From Rhodanobacteraceae bacterium (GTDB lineage: Bacteria; Pseudomonadota; Gammaproteobacteria; Xanthomonadales; Rhodanobacteraceae): a stretch of 53,667 nucleotides of DNA. The stretch spans positions 1-53,667 of the forward strand of contig JAJPHA010000045.1 of the NCBI GenBank assembly GCA_021325475.1. The letters run 5' to 3'. This document shows positions 32,104-41,216 of this stretch, piece by piece. The notes beneath the pieces are model-generated. The model did no database searches, was not told the DNA's origin, and saw nothing but the letters and a program-made list of their open reading frames with translations. The position numbers and the translations under genes are program-made. Each line of letters begins with the position of its first letter. Positions within the stretch are counted from its first letter, which is position 1.

Positions 32104-33990
32104 ATGACGACTTCGTGGAACGTGGACGCCGCGCGCAAGCAGTACGCGATCGCGCACTGGAGCGAGAACTATTTCGACGTCGATGCGCGCGGCCGCCTGA
32201 TCGCGCGGCCGCGTGGCGGCGACGGTCCGGCGCTCGCGCTCGCCGACCTCGTCGAGGCGGCGCGCGCGCGCGGCGCGCGCTTGCCGCTGCTGGTGCGCTT
32301 CGCCGACATCCTGCACGATCGCCTCGCGCACTTGCAGGGCGCGTTCGCCAAGGCGATGCGGGAATGCGACTACGCCGGCGGCTACAGCGCGGTGTATCCG
32401 GTCAAGGTCAACCAGCAGAAGGCGGTCGCCGGCGAACTGGCTGCGGCGGGCGGCGAGGGCTTCGGTCTGGAGGCGGGCTCCAAGCCGGAACTGATGGCGG
32501 TGCTGGCGCTGGCCAAGCCCGGCAGCATCGTCATCTGCAACGGCTACAAGGATCGCGAGTATCTGCGCCTGGCGCTGATCGGCCGCCGGCTCGGCCTGCG
32601 CGTGTTCATCGTCATCGAGAAGTTGTCCGAACTCCGGCCCGCGCTGGAGGAGGCGCGGGCGCTCGGCGTGGAGCCGCTGTTCGGCGTGCGCGTGCGGCTG
32701 ACCAGTCTCGGCGCCGGCAAGTGGCAGAACACCGGCGGCGAGAAATCCAAGTTCGGCCTCACCCCGCGCCAGTTGCTCAGCCTGATCGACGAGCTGAAGG
32801 CCGCGGGCCTCACCCGCTCGCTCGCGCTGCTGCACGTGTTCATGGGCTCGCAGATCTCCAACGTGCGCGACATCGCCGCCGGCCTGCGCGAGGCATCCCG
32901 CTACTTTGTGGAATTGTGCAAATTGGGAATCCCGATCGCCTACGTCGATGTCGGCGGCGGCCTCGGCGTGGACTACGAGGGCACGCGCTCGCGTTCGGCG
33001 TGTTCGATCAACTACAGTCTGGAACAGTACGCGGCGACGATCGTGCAGCCGCTGGCCGAAGCCTGCGCCGCGCACAGCCTCGCGCCGCCGCACCTGATCA
33101 GCGAGACCGGCCGCGCCATGGTCGCGCATCACGCCGTGCTGATCGCCAACGTCAGCGACGTGGAGGCCGCGCCGCGCGGTCGGGTGCCGCCGCGCGAGCC
33201 GAACGAGCCGGCGGTGCTCGCGCACCTGCGCGAGATCCACGACGCGATCGGCACGCGCGCGGTGATCGAGCTCTACCACGAGGCGCAGCATTACTGGTCG
33301 GAAGGACACGCGCTGTTCGCGCTCGGCACGCTCGGCCTGCGCCAGCGCGCGCGCCTGGACGATCTCTACTACGCCATCGTCCACGCGCTCAAGCCGCGGC
33401 TCAAGCCGGAGGAGCGCGCCCACCGCCAGGCGCTCGACGAGCTGAACGAGAAGCTGGTGGACAAGTACTTCGTGAACTTTTCCATTTTTGAATCCATTCC
33501 CGACACCTGGGCGATCGACCAGATCTTCCCGATCGTGCCGATCGCCGGGCTCGACCGCGCGCCCGACCGGCGCGGCGTGATCGCCGATCTCACCTGCGAT
33601 TCGGACGGCCGCATCGACGCCTACGTCGACGCCGAGGGCGTGGACGTGAGCCTGCCGCTGCACGCGCCGACCGCGGGCGAACCGTACCGGCTCGGCATCT
33701 TCCTGGTCGGTGCCTACCAGGAGGCACTCGGCGACATCCACAACCTGTTCGGCGACACCGACGCGGTCAACGTGCGCCTGAGCGGCGACGGCGGCTTCGA
33801 GTTCTCGCACCTCAAGCGCGGCGACACCACCGATGTGATGCTCGACTACGTCGGCTACGATCTGGCGGGCCTGCGTGCCGCCTACCGCGCCAAGATCGCG
33901 GCGGCGAATCTTGCCGGCGCGGAGGCGGAGCGGATCGCCGCCGCGCTGGAGGCGGGGCTGACGGGATACACGTACCTCGCCGAGAAATAG
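32104..33990 (+). CDS. speA: Biosynthetic arginine decarboxylase
   Basis: A PLP enzyme that makes agmatine from arginine, the first step of the agmatine route to putrescine. The 628-residue length matches SpeA. Blocks are SENYFDVDARGRLIARP at the N-terminus, LPLLVRFADIL, GGYSAVYPVKVNQQKAVAGEL with the PLP lysine near residue 102, FGLEAGSKPELMAVL, HVFMGSQISN, AYVDVGGGLGVDYEG, HLISETGRAMVAHH, and CDSDGRIDAYV with the active-site Cys-Asp. Two AT-rich rare-codon islands occur at 32904-32930 and 33475-33501. It is divergent from speE. Confidence 0.96.
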   Translation: MTTSWNVDAARKQYAIAHWSENYFDVDARGRLIARPRGGDGPALALADLVEAARARGARLPLLVRFADILHDRLAHLQGAFAKAMRECDYAGGYSAVYPVKVNQQKAVAGELAAAGGEGFGLEAGSKPELMAVLALAKPGSIVICNGYKDREYLRLALIGRRLGLRVFIVIEKLSELRPALEEARALGVEPLFGVRVRLTSLGAGKWQNTGGEKSKFGLTPRQLLSLIDELKAAGLTRSLALLHVFMGSQISNVRDIAAGLREASRYFVELCKLGIPIAYVDVGGGLGVDYEGTRSRSACSINYSLEQYAATIVQPLAEACAAHSLAPPHLISETGRAMVAHHAVLIANVSDVEAAPRGRVPPREPNEPAVLAHLREIHDAIGTRAVIELYHEAQHYWSEGHALFALGTLGLRQRARLDDLYYAIVHALKPRLKPEERAHRQALDELNEKLVDKYFVNFSIFESIPDTWAIDQIFPIVPIAGLDRAPDRRGVIADLTCDSDGRIDAYVDAEGVDVSLPLHAPTAGEPYRLGIFLVGAYQEALGDIHNLFGDTDAVNVRLSGDGGFEFSHLKRGDTTDVMLDYVGYDLAGLRAAYRAKIAAANLAGAEAERIAAALEAGLTGYTYLAEK

Positions 33991-33991
33991 T

Positions 33992-34085
33992 CCGTTCGCC
34001 CTGAGCGTAGCGCCATCGGCGCGAAGTCGAAGGGTCGATGCGTTTCGACTTCGCTCGCTGCGCGAGTTACGCTCAACGCGAACGG
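33992..34085. terminator. Large nested inverted repeat between speA and ydfG (bidirectional terminator)
   Basis: Outer arms CCGTTCGC (33992-33999) / GCGAACGG (34078-34085) and GAGCGTA (34003-34009) / TACGCTC (34068-34074). The inner stem is GCGAAGTCGAA (34021-34031) / TTCGACTTCGC (34044-34054). It fills the 101-bp gap between convergent genes and would fold on either strand. Confidence 0.6.
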
Positions 34086-34091
34086 ATTACT

Positions 34092-34841
34092 TCAATCCCG
34101 CGCCACTTGGAACCCCGCGAACGACTGCGTCACCGGCATTACCTCGATGCGGTTGACGTTGAGGTGCGGCGGCAAGTTGGCGATCCACCAGATCGTCTGC
34201 GCGATGTCGTCGCCGGTAATCGGATGCGAGCCGTGGTAGAGCTTGTCGGAGGCTTCCTGGTCGCCGCCGGTGCGCACGAGAGTAAATTCGGTTTCCGCCA
34301 TGCCGGGCTCCACGCTCGTCACGCGCACGCCGGTGCCGTGCAGGTCGCAGCGCAAGCCGAGCGAGAACTGGGTGACGAACGCCTTGGTGCCGCCGTAGAC
34401 GTTGCCGCCGGTGTAAGGGTACGTTGCCGAAATGGAACTCACGTTGACGATCGCGCCGCGTCGTTCGATCAGCGTAGGCAGCAGCTTGTGCGTGAGCGTG
34501 GCGAGCGCCGTCACATTGGTGTCGATCATCTGCCGCCATTGCGCGAGGTCGCATTGCGGCGCTTTCGCCGTGCCGAGCGCCAAGCCTGCGTTGTTGACCA
34601 ACACGTCGACCGCACGGAAGTCCGCGGGCAGGGCATCCAGCGCCATCTGCATCGCATTCGCGTCACGGATATCGAAGGCGGCGATGTGCATATTTGCGCC
34701 GAATTCCCCGGTGAGTTGCTGCAAGCGTTCGGCGCGGCGAGCAAACGCGATCACGCGCCAGCCGGCTTGGGCGAAGCGTCGCGCCGTGGCGGCGCCAAAT
34801 CCGGCGCTGGCGCCGGTGACGAGCAGGGTTTTCATGTCCAT
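34092..34841 (-). CDS. ydfG: NADP-dependent 3-hydroxy acid dehydrogenase, YdfG-type SDR
   Basis: A 249-residue short-chain dehydrogenase that matches E. coli YdfG block by block: TLLVTGASAGFGAATARRFAQAGW (cofactor loop), VDVLVNNAGLALG, IVNVSSISATYPYTGGNVYGGTKAFVTQFSLGLR with the catalytic Ser and YxxxK, VRVTSVEPGMAETEF, and the C-terminal PHLNVNRIEVMPVTQSFAG. YdfG oxidises L-allo-threonine and serine and also reduces malonic semialdehyde. ATG 34841 is preferred over ATG 34835 because AGGA stands 8 bases upstream. It looks less GC-rich than speA. It is divergent from the beta-propeller gene. Confidence 0.9.
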   Translation of the reverse strand: MDMKTLLVTGASAGFGAATARRFAQAGWRVIAFARRAERLQQLTGEFGANMHIAAFDIRDANAMQMALDALPADFRAVDVLVNNAGLALGTAKAPQCDLAQWRQMIDTNVTALATLTHKLLPTLIERRGAIVNVSSISATYPYTGGNVYGGTKAFVTQFSLGLRCDLHGTGVRVTSVEPGMAETEFTLVRTGGDQEASDKLYHGSHPITGDDIAQTIWWIANLPPHLNVNRIEVMPVTQSFAGFQVARD

Positions 34842-34887
34842 CAATGCGATCCTTTCGAACGAAGTGGGCGACGCTATGTGATGCCGG

Positions 34888-34916
34888 TTACGAAAATCTA
34901 AGCCGATGCGTAGTAT
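34888..34916 (+). promoter_or_regulatory. Candidate promoter of the beta-propeller gene
   Basis: TTACGA (34888-34893), a 17-bp spacer and TAGTAT (34911-34916), then the ribosome site GGAGAGAGG (34941-34949) before ATG 34955. Confidence 0.4.
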
Positions 34917-34954
34917 GAATGGCAACCATCCGTTGCATCTGGAGAGAGGGCACC

Positions 34955-36424
34955 ATGCGCATTGGCGGATTCATCTTGCTTGTGACATACACCGTGTCTG
35001 CATCCGCCACGGATTGGCTGCAGTTCGGATACGACTCGGCGCACAGCGGCAACAATACGGCCGAAAACGGTTATTCGACCGCCGGCAACATCCTGCTCTA
35101 CAACGTGACCCTGCCCGCCGTCGCCGACGGTGCGCCCGCATTTCTTTCCGGTGTCGCGACTGCGAATGGCAGCCGCGATCTGTTGTTTCTGGAAACCAAA
35201 GATGGTCATGTACTTGCGATCGACGCTACCACCGGCGCAACCGTGTGGTCGCATGCGACCAATCCCGTGCCGCCACCGGTCGGGCAGGATTACACCACGT
35301 CCTCGCCAGCGATCGATCCGAATCGAGCGTACGTCTACTTTTACGGACTCGACGGCTACGCGCATAAATACGCAGTCGGCACAGGCGCGGAAATGCTGAC
35401 CGGCGGCTGGCCCGAACGGGCGACATTGAAGCCCGACGTCGAAAAGGGGTCGTCGGCGCTGGCCATCGCCACGGCAAAGAGCGGCGTCACGTATCTGTAC
35501 GTGACCAACGGCGGCTATCCGGGCGACGCCGGCGATTATCAGGGACATGTCACAGTGATCGATCTCGCCACCGGCACGCAAAACGTGTTCAACGCCGATT
35601 GCAGCGATCAGACGGTGCATTTCGTCGAAGCTCCCGCCGCGCCCGATTGCTCAGAAGTGCAGACGGCGATCTGGGCCCGGCCCGGCGTGATCTACTTCGC
35701 GGCCACCGATCGCATTTTCATGGCCACCGGCAACGGCACGTTCGATGCCAATAATCACGACTGGGGCGACAGCGTGTTCGCGCTGAATCCGGATGGTACC
35801 GGCAGCGGGGGCAATCCCGTTGACAGCTACACGCCGACGAATTTTCAGGCGCTGCAGAATAACGATACGGACTTGGGCTCCACGGCCCCTGCCATTCTGC
35901 CTTCGGCACTGGCAGGTTATCCGCACCTGGCCGTGCAGGGCGGCAAGGACAGCATGCTGCGTCTGCTGAATCTGGATAACTTGAGTGGCAGTACGCCGGC
36001 GGGGCCGGGTCATGTAGGCGGGGAATTGCAACTGATCAATGTACCGCAGGGCGGCATGGTGTTCGCGCAGCCGGCGGTATGGGTCGACGGCAGTGGCAAG
36101 ACCTGGGTTTTCGTCTCCACGTTCAGTGGATTGAGTGCGCTCACGCTTGGGCTGAGCGGCGGCAAACCGGCACTAACCAAGGTATGGCAGAACAGTACCG
36201 GTGGCTCATCGCCGGTGGTGGCCAACGGCATGCTCTACTATTTCAGCGGCGCGATCAGTGCGTACGATCCGACAACCGGGGCGTTGCTGTGGTCGGATTC
36301 GTCACCTGGCGGCGTGCATTGGGAAAGTCCCATCGTCGTCAACGGACGCGTTTATGTGACTGACGAGGGAGGCAAACTTTGGGCCTACGCCCTCGATGGG
36401 ATTTTCAAGAACGGTTTCGAGTGA
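34955..36424 (+). CDS. Secreted PQQ-like beta-propeller protein with IFKNGFE tail
   Basis: A 489-residue exported protein. The signal peptide (ILLVTYTVSASATDW) leads to DWLQFGYDSAHSGNN, the common opening of PQQ-like/quinoprotein propellers. Blade-like repeats follow: LLFLETKDGHVLAIDATTGATVWSHATNP, VYFYGLDGYAHKYAVGTG, MLYYFSGAISAYDPTTGALLWSD, and GRVYVTDEGGKLWAYALDG. No PQQ-dehydrogenase catalytic residues are evident, so a binding or structural role is likely. The C-terminus ends DGIFKNGFE, resembling a short terminal tail I recall from other exported proteins of Xanthomonadales; its role is unknown to me. Base composition is clearly less GC-rich than the flanking genes, which suggests acquisition or relaxed selection. 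Start ATG 34955 has a strong ribosome site. Confidence 0.72.
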   Translation: MRIGGFILLVTYTVSASATDWLQFGYDSAHSGNNTAENGYSTAGNILLYNVTLPAVADGAPAFLSGVATANGSRDLLFLETKDGHVLAIDATTGATVWSHATNPVPPPVGQDYTTSSPAIDPNRAYVYFYGLDGYAHKYAVGTGAEMLTGGWPERATLKPDVEKGSSALAIATAKSGVTYLYVTNGGYPGDAGDYQGHVTVIDLATGTQNVFNADCSDQTVHFVEAPAAPDCSEVQTAIWARPGVIYFAATDRIFMATGNGTFDANNHDWGDSVFALNPDGTGSGGNPVDSYTPTNFQALQNNDTDLGSTAPAILPSALAGYPHLAVQGGKDSMLRLLNLDNLSGSTPAGPGHVGGELQLINVPQGGMVFAQPAVWVDGSGKTWVFVSTFSGLSALTLGLSGGKPALTKVWQNSTGGSSPVVANGMLYYFSGAISAYDPTTGALLWSDSSPGGVHWESPIVVNGRVYVTDEGGKLWAYALDGIFKNGFE

Positions 36425-36440
36425 TTACTTGGAGTAATCA
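36422..36440. terminator. Stop-to-stop hairpin between convergent genes
   Basis: TGATTACT (36422-36429), loop TGG, AGTAATCA (36433-36440): a perfect 8-bp stem. Its two outermost triplets are the stop codons of the propeller gene (36422-36424) and of the SPOR gene (36438-36440, minus strand). Confidence 0.55.
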
Positions 36441-37097
36441 GGGGCCCGCTGCCTTCTTGATAGGTATCGCCTTTACACCGTTGTCGGCTAAGGTCTTCTT
36501 CGCCGCCTCGGTCGCGCTGGCGTCGGCGTAGGGTCCGAGCAGGATGCGGTTCCAGGTCTTGCCGTTGATGGTGACCGGCTGCACTTTTGCGACGACGCCG
36601 AGCAGGGCGAGCTTGGCCTTGGCCTCGTCGGCGGCGTGCGCGTCGGCATAGGAACCGGCGAGCAGCATGTAGCCATTGCCCGGTTCGGCGGGCACAGAGG
36701 GCGCCGTGCCTTCGGGCGTGCCGGCCGGATGCGCCTGTGCCTGCGAGGCGGCCAGCGCCTGGCGCTGCTGCTCGGCACGGGCCTTGGCCGACAGCTCCGC
36801 GTCCGGGATCACCACTTCCATCTCCGGCAGCACGGAGTAGAAGTCGTAGCTCTTCTTCGGCGGCGCGGGTTTGCGGTTCGCCTCGTCGGCGACCGCCTGT
36901 TCGGATTCCTTCGGCGCGGTCGCCTCGACGTTCGGCTGCGGCAGATTCCGTTTGCGCAGCATCGGCGCCCAGTCCTTGATCAGCACCAGCGCGGACAGGG
37001 CGAGCCCGAGCAGCACGCCGATGCCGAGCCACACCCACGCCGGCCACGCGCTGCGGTCGTGATCGCGATACGCCTGCCTGCCGTGCTTGCCCGCCAT
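36438..37097 (-). CDS. SPOR-domain membrane protein (FtsN-like)
   Basis: A 219-residue bitopic inner-membrane protein. It has a basic cytoplasmic start, one membrane helix (AWVWLGIGVLLGLALSALVLI, about residues 20-40), a Pro/Ala/Lys-rich linker with the FtsN-like YDFYSVLPEMEVVIPD near residue 88, and a C-terminal SPOR domain (GYMLLAGSYADAHAADEAKAKLALLG and WNRILLGPYADASATEAAKKTL). SPOR domains bind denuded septal peptidoglycan. The YxFYxxLP-x-EVVxP block is usual in SPOR proteins encoded near argS and priA. It overlaps the argS stop by one base (TGATG). This may be the cell-division protein FtsN, but I keep the general name. Confidence 0.85.
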   Translation of the reverse strand: MAGKHGRQAYRDHDRSAWPAWVWLGIGVLLGLALSALVLIKDWAPMLRKRNLPQPNVEATAPKESEQAVADEANRKPAPPKKSYDFYSVLPEMEVVIPDAELSAKARAEQQRQALAASQAQAHPAGTPEGTAPSVPAEPGNGYMLLAGSYADAHAADEAKAKLALLGVVAKVQPVTINGKTWNRILLGPYADASATEAAKKTLADNGVKAIPIKKAAGP

Positions 37098-38785
37098 CAC
37101 ATCGACTCCGGTGCCGAGACGCCGATCACGTCGAGGCCGTTGGCCAGGACCTGGCGCACGGCCACTATCAGCGCCAGGCGCGCATCGCGCAAGTCGGCGT
37201 CGTCGACCAGGAACGGATGGGCGTGGTAGTAGGTGTGCAGGGCGTTGGCCAGTTCGCGCAGGTACTGGGCGACGAGGTGCGGCTCGAGATTCTGGGCGGC
37301 GGCCTCGACGATCTCGGGATAGCGCGCCAGTTCCTGCATCAGCGCCGCTTCGTGCTCGTTGTCGAGCCGCGTCAGCCGCGCCAGGCCGTTGGCGCGATCC
37401 CACGTCAGGCCGCGCTCGACAAGCTGACGCAGCACGCTGCACACGCGCGCATGGGCGTACTGGATGTAGTAGACCGGGTTGTCGTTGCTCTGCGAACGCG
37501 CGAGGTCAATGTCGAACACCAGTTGCGAATCGGCCTTGCGCGCGATCAGGAAGTAGCGCGTCGCGTCGCGGCCGACCTCGTCGATCAGTTCGCGCAAGGT
37601 GACATAGCCGCCGGCGCGCTTGGACAGCTTCACCTCCTCGCCGCCGCGCATCACCGTCACCATCTGGTGCAGCACGTATTCCGGCCAGTCCTTCGGGATG
37701 CCGGCGTCGAGCGCCTGCAGGCCGGCGCGGACGCGCGCCAGCGAGCCGTGGTGGTCGGAGCCGAGTTCGGTGATCGCCCGCTCGTAGCCGCGCTGCCATT
37801 TGCTGCGGTGATACGCCACGTCCGGCACGAAATAGGTGTAGCTGCCGTCCGACTTGCGCATGACGCGATCCTTGTCGTCGCCGAAATCGGTGGTGCGCAG
37901 CCACAGCGCGCCGCCCTCCTCGTAGGTGTGGCCGTGCGCGATCAGCTCGCGCACCGTCTCCTCGACCTTGCCGTCGCGGTAGAGCGAGGATTCGAGGAAA
38001 TACACGTCGAAGCGCACGCCGAACGCCTTGAGGTCGCGGTCCTGCTCGCGTCGCAGATAGGCCACCGCGAACTGGCGGATGGCCTCGAGATCGTCCACGT
38101 CGCCGGCGCCGACCACGGTGTGGCCGTCCGCGTCCACGCTTTCGCCGGCGAGATACGCGCGCGCCACCTCGGCGATGTATTCGCCGCGATAGCCCTCCTC
38201 GGGCCAGCCGGGATCGCCCGGCGCGAGTCCCTGCGCGCGCGCCTGCACCGACAGGGCGAGATTGTGGATCTGCGCGCCGGCGTCGTTGTAGTAGAACTCG
38301 CGCATCACCCGCCAGCCGCTGGCCTCGAGCAGCCGCGCGAGGCAATCGCCGATCGCGGCGGCGCGGCCGTGGCCGACGTGCAGCGGCCCGGTCGGGTTGG
38401 CCGAGACGAATTCGACGCCGGCGAGCCGGCCGCGGCCCTGTTCGTTGCGGCCGTAGCGCGCGCCCTCGTCCAGCACGCGCGCGATCTCGGCGTGATAGGC
38501 GCGCGCATCGAGGAAGAAGTTGACGAAGCCGGGACCGGCCACCTCGACCCGGGCGAGCTCGGTGTTCGTCGGCAGCGCCGCCACCAGTGCCTGGGCCACC
38601 TCACGCGGCGGTTTGCGCGCGGGCTTGGCCAAGAGCAGCGCGGCGTTGGTGGCGAAGTCGCCGTGTTCCTTGCTGCGGGCGCGTTCGATCACGAACGGCA
38701 CGTCGCTCGCGGCGGCGGGCAGCAGGCCCTGTTCCTGCAGGCGGGCGATCGCCTGCAGGACGATCTGGCGCAGCGTCTGTTTCAC
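37097..38785 (-). CDS. argS: Arginyl-tRNA synthetase
   Basis: A 562-residue class I synthetase charging tRNA-Arg. It has the N-terminal Add-1 domain ([22 protein letters not shown]), then [30 protein letters not shown] (the HIGH-equivalent HVGH), [62 protein letters not shown], and the C-terminal anticodon-binding domain ending [11 protein letters not shown]. Start GTG 38785 is chosen because the Add-1 domain begins there; the upstream in-frame sequence is Arg-rich and unlike the family. Coupled by a one-base overlap to the downstream SPOR gene. Confidence 0.96.
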   Translation of the reverse strand: MKQTLRQIVLQAIARLQEQGLLPAAASDVPFVIERARSKEHGDFATNAALLLAKPARKPPREVAQALVAALPTNTELARVEVAGPGFVNFFLDARAYHAEIARVLDEGARYGRNEQGRGRLAGVEFVSANPTGPLHVGHGRAAAIGDCLARLLEASGWRVMREFYYNDAGAQIHNLALSVQARAQGLAPGDPGWPEEGYRGEYIAEVARAYLAGESVDADGHTVVGAGDVDDLEAIRQFAVAYLRREQDRDLKAFGVRFDVYFLESSLYRDGKVEETVRELIAHGHTYEEGGALWLRTTDFGDDKDRVMRKSDGSYTYFVPDVAYHRSKWQRGYERAITELGSDHHGSLARVRAGLQALDAGIPKDWPEYVLHQMVTVMRGGEEVKLSKRAGGYVTLRELIDEVGRDATRYFLIARKADSQLVFDIDLARSQSNDNPVYYIQYAHARVCSVLRQLVERGLTWDRANGLARLTRLDNEHEAALMQELARYPEIVEAAAQNLEPHLVAQYLRELANALHTYYHAHPFLVDDADLRDARLALIVAVRQVLANGLDVIGVSAPESM

Positions 38786-39329
38786 GCGGAGATTCCGAAA
38801 CGGCAGGAGTCGGCGGGCGTCCGCCGGTCGGTCGGACGCCGAGCGCGCATTGTAGTCAGCGCGCCGCCAAAGCAGAAGGCGGACGATGCGCGCCGCGGGC
38901 GGCCGTGCAGCGGCCGCGGCGACGCGGAATGGCGCGGCCATGCGCTCCCGGGCCTGTGGATAAGATTGTGAGTAACGGCTGGCGGCGGGGTTCGGTGCGG
39001 TGCCGGGATGGGCATGCGGGCCCGGCTGGACGGCCGCTCATTCCATGTAACCGTCTGTTTTCCATCGAATTAGTCAGCGGAATCGCGGCCGGTCGCGGAC
39101 TGGCCCGCGTCGCGCCGCAGCAAATGCCGCATTGTGTATAAAGCGGCATCGTGTACCGCGCAAATCCTTGCGCGGCCGTAAGAATTTCGTCATCGACCGG
39201 GCGTAGATTGCGGCTTCCGGGATCGATCCGGAACCGATGGAAACGACGTGGCGTGCGGGATGCGCACGGTACGTGCGGTGCAGGGACGCACCACTTCCCG
39301 CCTTGCCCACGAGGTCGCGGACGGACCGA
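38786..39329. other. Non-coding gap upstream of argS
   Basis: This 544-bp stretch holds no convincing gene; its open frames are Arg/Pro-rich shadows. Visible items are a candidate argS promoter (38849-38877), a perfect DnaA-box-type nonamer TGTGGATAA at 38955-38963, GCCGC/GCGGC arms at 39126-39147, and a perfect hairpin CCGCGCAA (39156-39163) / TTGCGCGG (39168-39175) with loop ATCC. The part from about 39030 to 39235 is less GC-rich than its surroundings. Confidence 0.6.
38849..38877 (-). promoter_or_regulatory. Candidate argS promoter
   Basis: On the minus strand, TTCTGC (38877-38872), a 17-bp spacer and TACAAT (38854-38849) followed by GCGC, 64 bp before the argS GTG. The -10 matches the TACAAT form also seen at speA, speE and the thiolase. 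Confidence 0.45.
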
Positions 39330-40382
39330 TCAACTGAGCTCGGCGACCACGGTGCGGAAGGTTTGCAGCACCTCCGCCCCGCTGTGCGGCGTGTCGACGC
39401 GCAGGCGCAACTGCCGGATCAGCTCGCGCATCGGCGCGACGTTGGCCTCCTTCGCCGCGGCGAAGGCGGTGCGGCCTTGCGCCGAGCTGAAACGGTGCAG
39501 ATCGAAGAAATAGCGCTCCTGCCCGGTGGTCAGGAAATCCAGCACCGGTTGCGCCGAGGCGGCCTCGTCGGGACGGCGATGGCTGCGCATCTCGCGCTCC
39601 AGGCACAGCCGTTCGGTGCTGGCCATGAACCGCGGAAAGGTTTCGGCGACGTTGGCGGTGTCGAGGTCCGCCGCGATCAGCGCCAGCCGCAGGGCGTGGA
39701 CGATGCGCGCATCGTCGCGCCAGCCCGGCGCGTGCTTGTCGAGCTTGGCGTCGAGCTTCTGCGCCAGCGCGCCGCCGGATTGGACGACGATCTCGGCGGT
39801 GTTGTATTCCCGCGCCGGCAACGGCGGCCGCGCGTCGAACGTGCTGCCGGCGATCATGAGCTCGATGCCGAGGAACACCTCGGCGTTGCGTTCCGGCGTG
39901 AAGCCGGCGGCGCGCAGGATGCGGAACGTCTCCTCGATGCTGGCGCGCTCGTTGCTGCCGATGCCGGCGGCGAAGCGCGGCACCTCGCGCTGGCGCAGAT
40001 CGTGCGCGGCGGCGAACAGGGCGAGCAGGAACCAGTCGCGCAGGCTGAGCGCCTCGATGCCGATCGCGTCGATCAGCCGTTCCAGCCGCGCGCCGAGAAT
40101 CTCGAAGATGTGATCCTCGTTGTGGTAGTGATGGAAATCCTTGCCCCAACTGCCGTGCCGGTAGGCCAGCCGGCAGAACGCCATCAGCACCGCGTCTTCG
40201 GCGCCCTGCACCGGCGCATCGCCGCGCGCGGCGATCATCGACGCGAAGCGCGCGCGGCGCTGGGCGAGCAGGTCGAGGAGCTCCGGCCGGCGTTCGCGCA
40301 CCAGCCGGCGCGCGGTCGCGCCATCCGGCACCAGACGCTCGCAATCGTCGGCAGGATATGCGGTGGGGTAGTCGAAAATCAC
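39330..40382 (-). CDS. HD-superfamily-like metal-dependent hydrolase of unknown function
   Basis: A protein of about 350 residues resembling predicted HD-type phosphohydrolases (COG4339-like). The histidine-rich segment KDFHHYHNEDHIFEIL near residues 80-95 and LFAAAHDL near residues 123-130 supply an H...HD metal-binding pattern. The rest is helical, with ARIVHALRLALIAADLDTANVAETFPRFM towards the C-terminus. Substrate unknown. Start is uncertain: GTG 40382 is chosen, preceded by GGGAGG (40399-40404) at 13 bases and a TATACT -10; a TTG at 40439 would add 19 residues. It is downstream of radC on the same strand. Confidence 0.65.
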   Translation of the reverse strand: MIFDYPTAYPADDCERLVPDGATARRLVRERRPELLDLLAQRRARFASMIAARGDAPVQGAEDAVLMAFCRLAYRHGSWGKDFHHYHNEDHIFEILGARLERLIDAIGIEALSLRDWFLLALFAAAHDLRQREVPRFAAGIGSNERASIEETFRILRAAGFTPERNAEVFLGIELMIAGSTFDARPPLPAREYNTAEIVVQSGGALAQKLDAKLDKHAPGWRDDARIVHALRLALIAADLDTANVAETFPRFMASTERLCLEREMRSHRRPDEAASAQPVLDFLTTGQERYFFDLHRFSSAQGRTAFAAAKEANVAPMRELIRQLRLRVDTPHSGAEVLQTFRTVVAELS

Positions 40383-40407
40383 GTGCGCCTGCAAACCTCC
40401 CGGCGGC

Positions 40408-40439
40408 AGTATAGTCCGGGCCCGCGCGCGCAAGGTCAA
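40408..40439 (-). promoter_or_regulatory. Candidate promoter of the HD-type gene
   Basis: Minus strand TTGACC (40439-40434), a 20-bp spacer (long) and TATACT (40413-40408), just upstream of the GTG at 40382. Supported by strong boxes, weakened by spacing. Confidence 0.4.
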
Positions 40440-40446
40440 TGGCGGG

Positions 40447-41121
40447 CTACACCCAGCCGCGTTCGGCGAACGACAGCGGCCGGCCGCTGCCGATGATGAA
40501 GTGATCGAGCACGCGAACCTCGATCAACGCCAGCGCGCGCTTCAGTTCCGCGGTGATCTCGCGATCGGCCTGGCTCGCCTCGGCCACGCCGGAGGGGTGA
40601 TTGTGGGCGAGGATCACCGCGGCGGCGTTGTGGGCGAGACAGCGTCGCACCACCTCGCGCGCATGCACCGCCGCGCCGTCGATGGAGCCGCGAAACAGTT
40701 CCTCGCAGGCGATCACCCGGTGGCGGCTGTCGAGAAACAGGCAGCAGAACACCTCGTAGGGGTAGCCGCCGAGGCGCGCGCGCAGATAGTCGGCGCAGGC
40801 GGCCGGATCGCTCAGCGCGTCGGCGCGTTCGAGTTCGCAGGCGAGATAGCGGCGGGCGAGCTCGAGCGCGGCGGCGAGCCGGCAGGCCTTGGCCGGGCCG
40901 AGGCCGGGCAGCGTGGCGAGCGCGGCCGGTTCCAGTTCCAGCAACGCCTTGAGGCCGCCGGGCCGGGTCAGCAATTCGCGGCCGAGATCCACCGCCGAGC
41001 GTCCGCGCCGGCCGTTGCCGAGACACAGCGCCAGCAGTTCGGCATCGGACAGGGCGTCGGCGCCGCGCGCGAGCAGCTTCTCGCGCGGTCGTTCCGCCGC
41101 CGGCCAGTCACGGATGGTCAT
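40447..41121 (-). CDS. radC: RadC-family JAB/MPN protein
   Basis: A 224-residue RadC-type protein. A helix-hairpin-helix part ([25 protein letters not shown]) precedes the JAB/MPN domain. The metalloprotease-like motif is complete: the glutamate in ACEELFRGS and [21 protein letters not shown]. The family's old name reflects a presumed DNA-repair role that was later questioned, and its biochemical function remains unclear. ATG at 41119-41121, divergent from coaBC with a 95-bp gap; the pairing radC|coaBC-dut is common in gammaproteobacteria. Confidence 0.93.
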   Translation of the reverse strand: MTIRDWPAAERPREKLLARGADALSDAELLALCLGNGRRGRSAVDLGRELLTRPGGLKALLELEPAALATLPGLGPAKACRLAAALELARRYLACELERADALSDPAACADYLRARLGGYPYEVFCCLFLDSRHRVIACEELFRGSIDGAAVHAREVVRRCLAHNAAAVILAHNHPSGVAEASQADREITAELKRALALIEVRVLDHFIIGSGRPLSFAERGWV

Positions 41122-41216
41122 GCCGCGATCCTGCGCGCGCCGCCGCGCGGCGGGAATCGGCGCCGGCGCGAATTCCGGTAAGCTATCGGCTTTCCGTTGC
41201 GTCAGTGAATTCGTAC

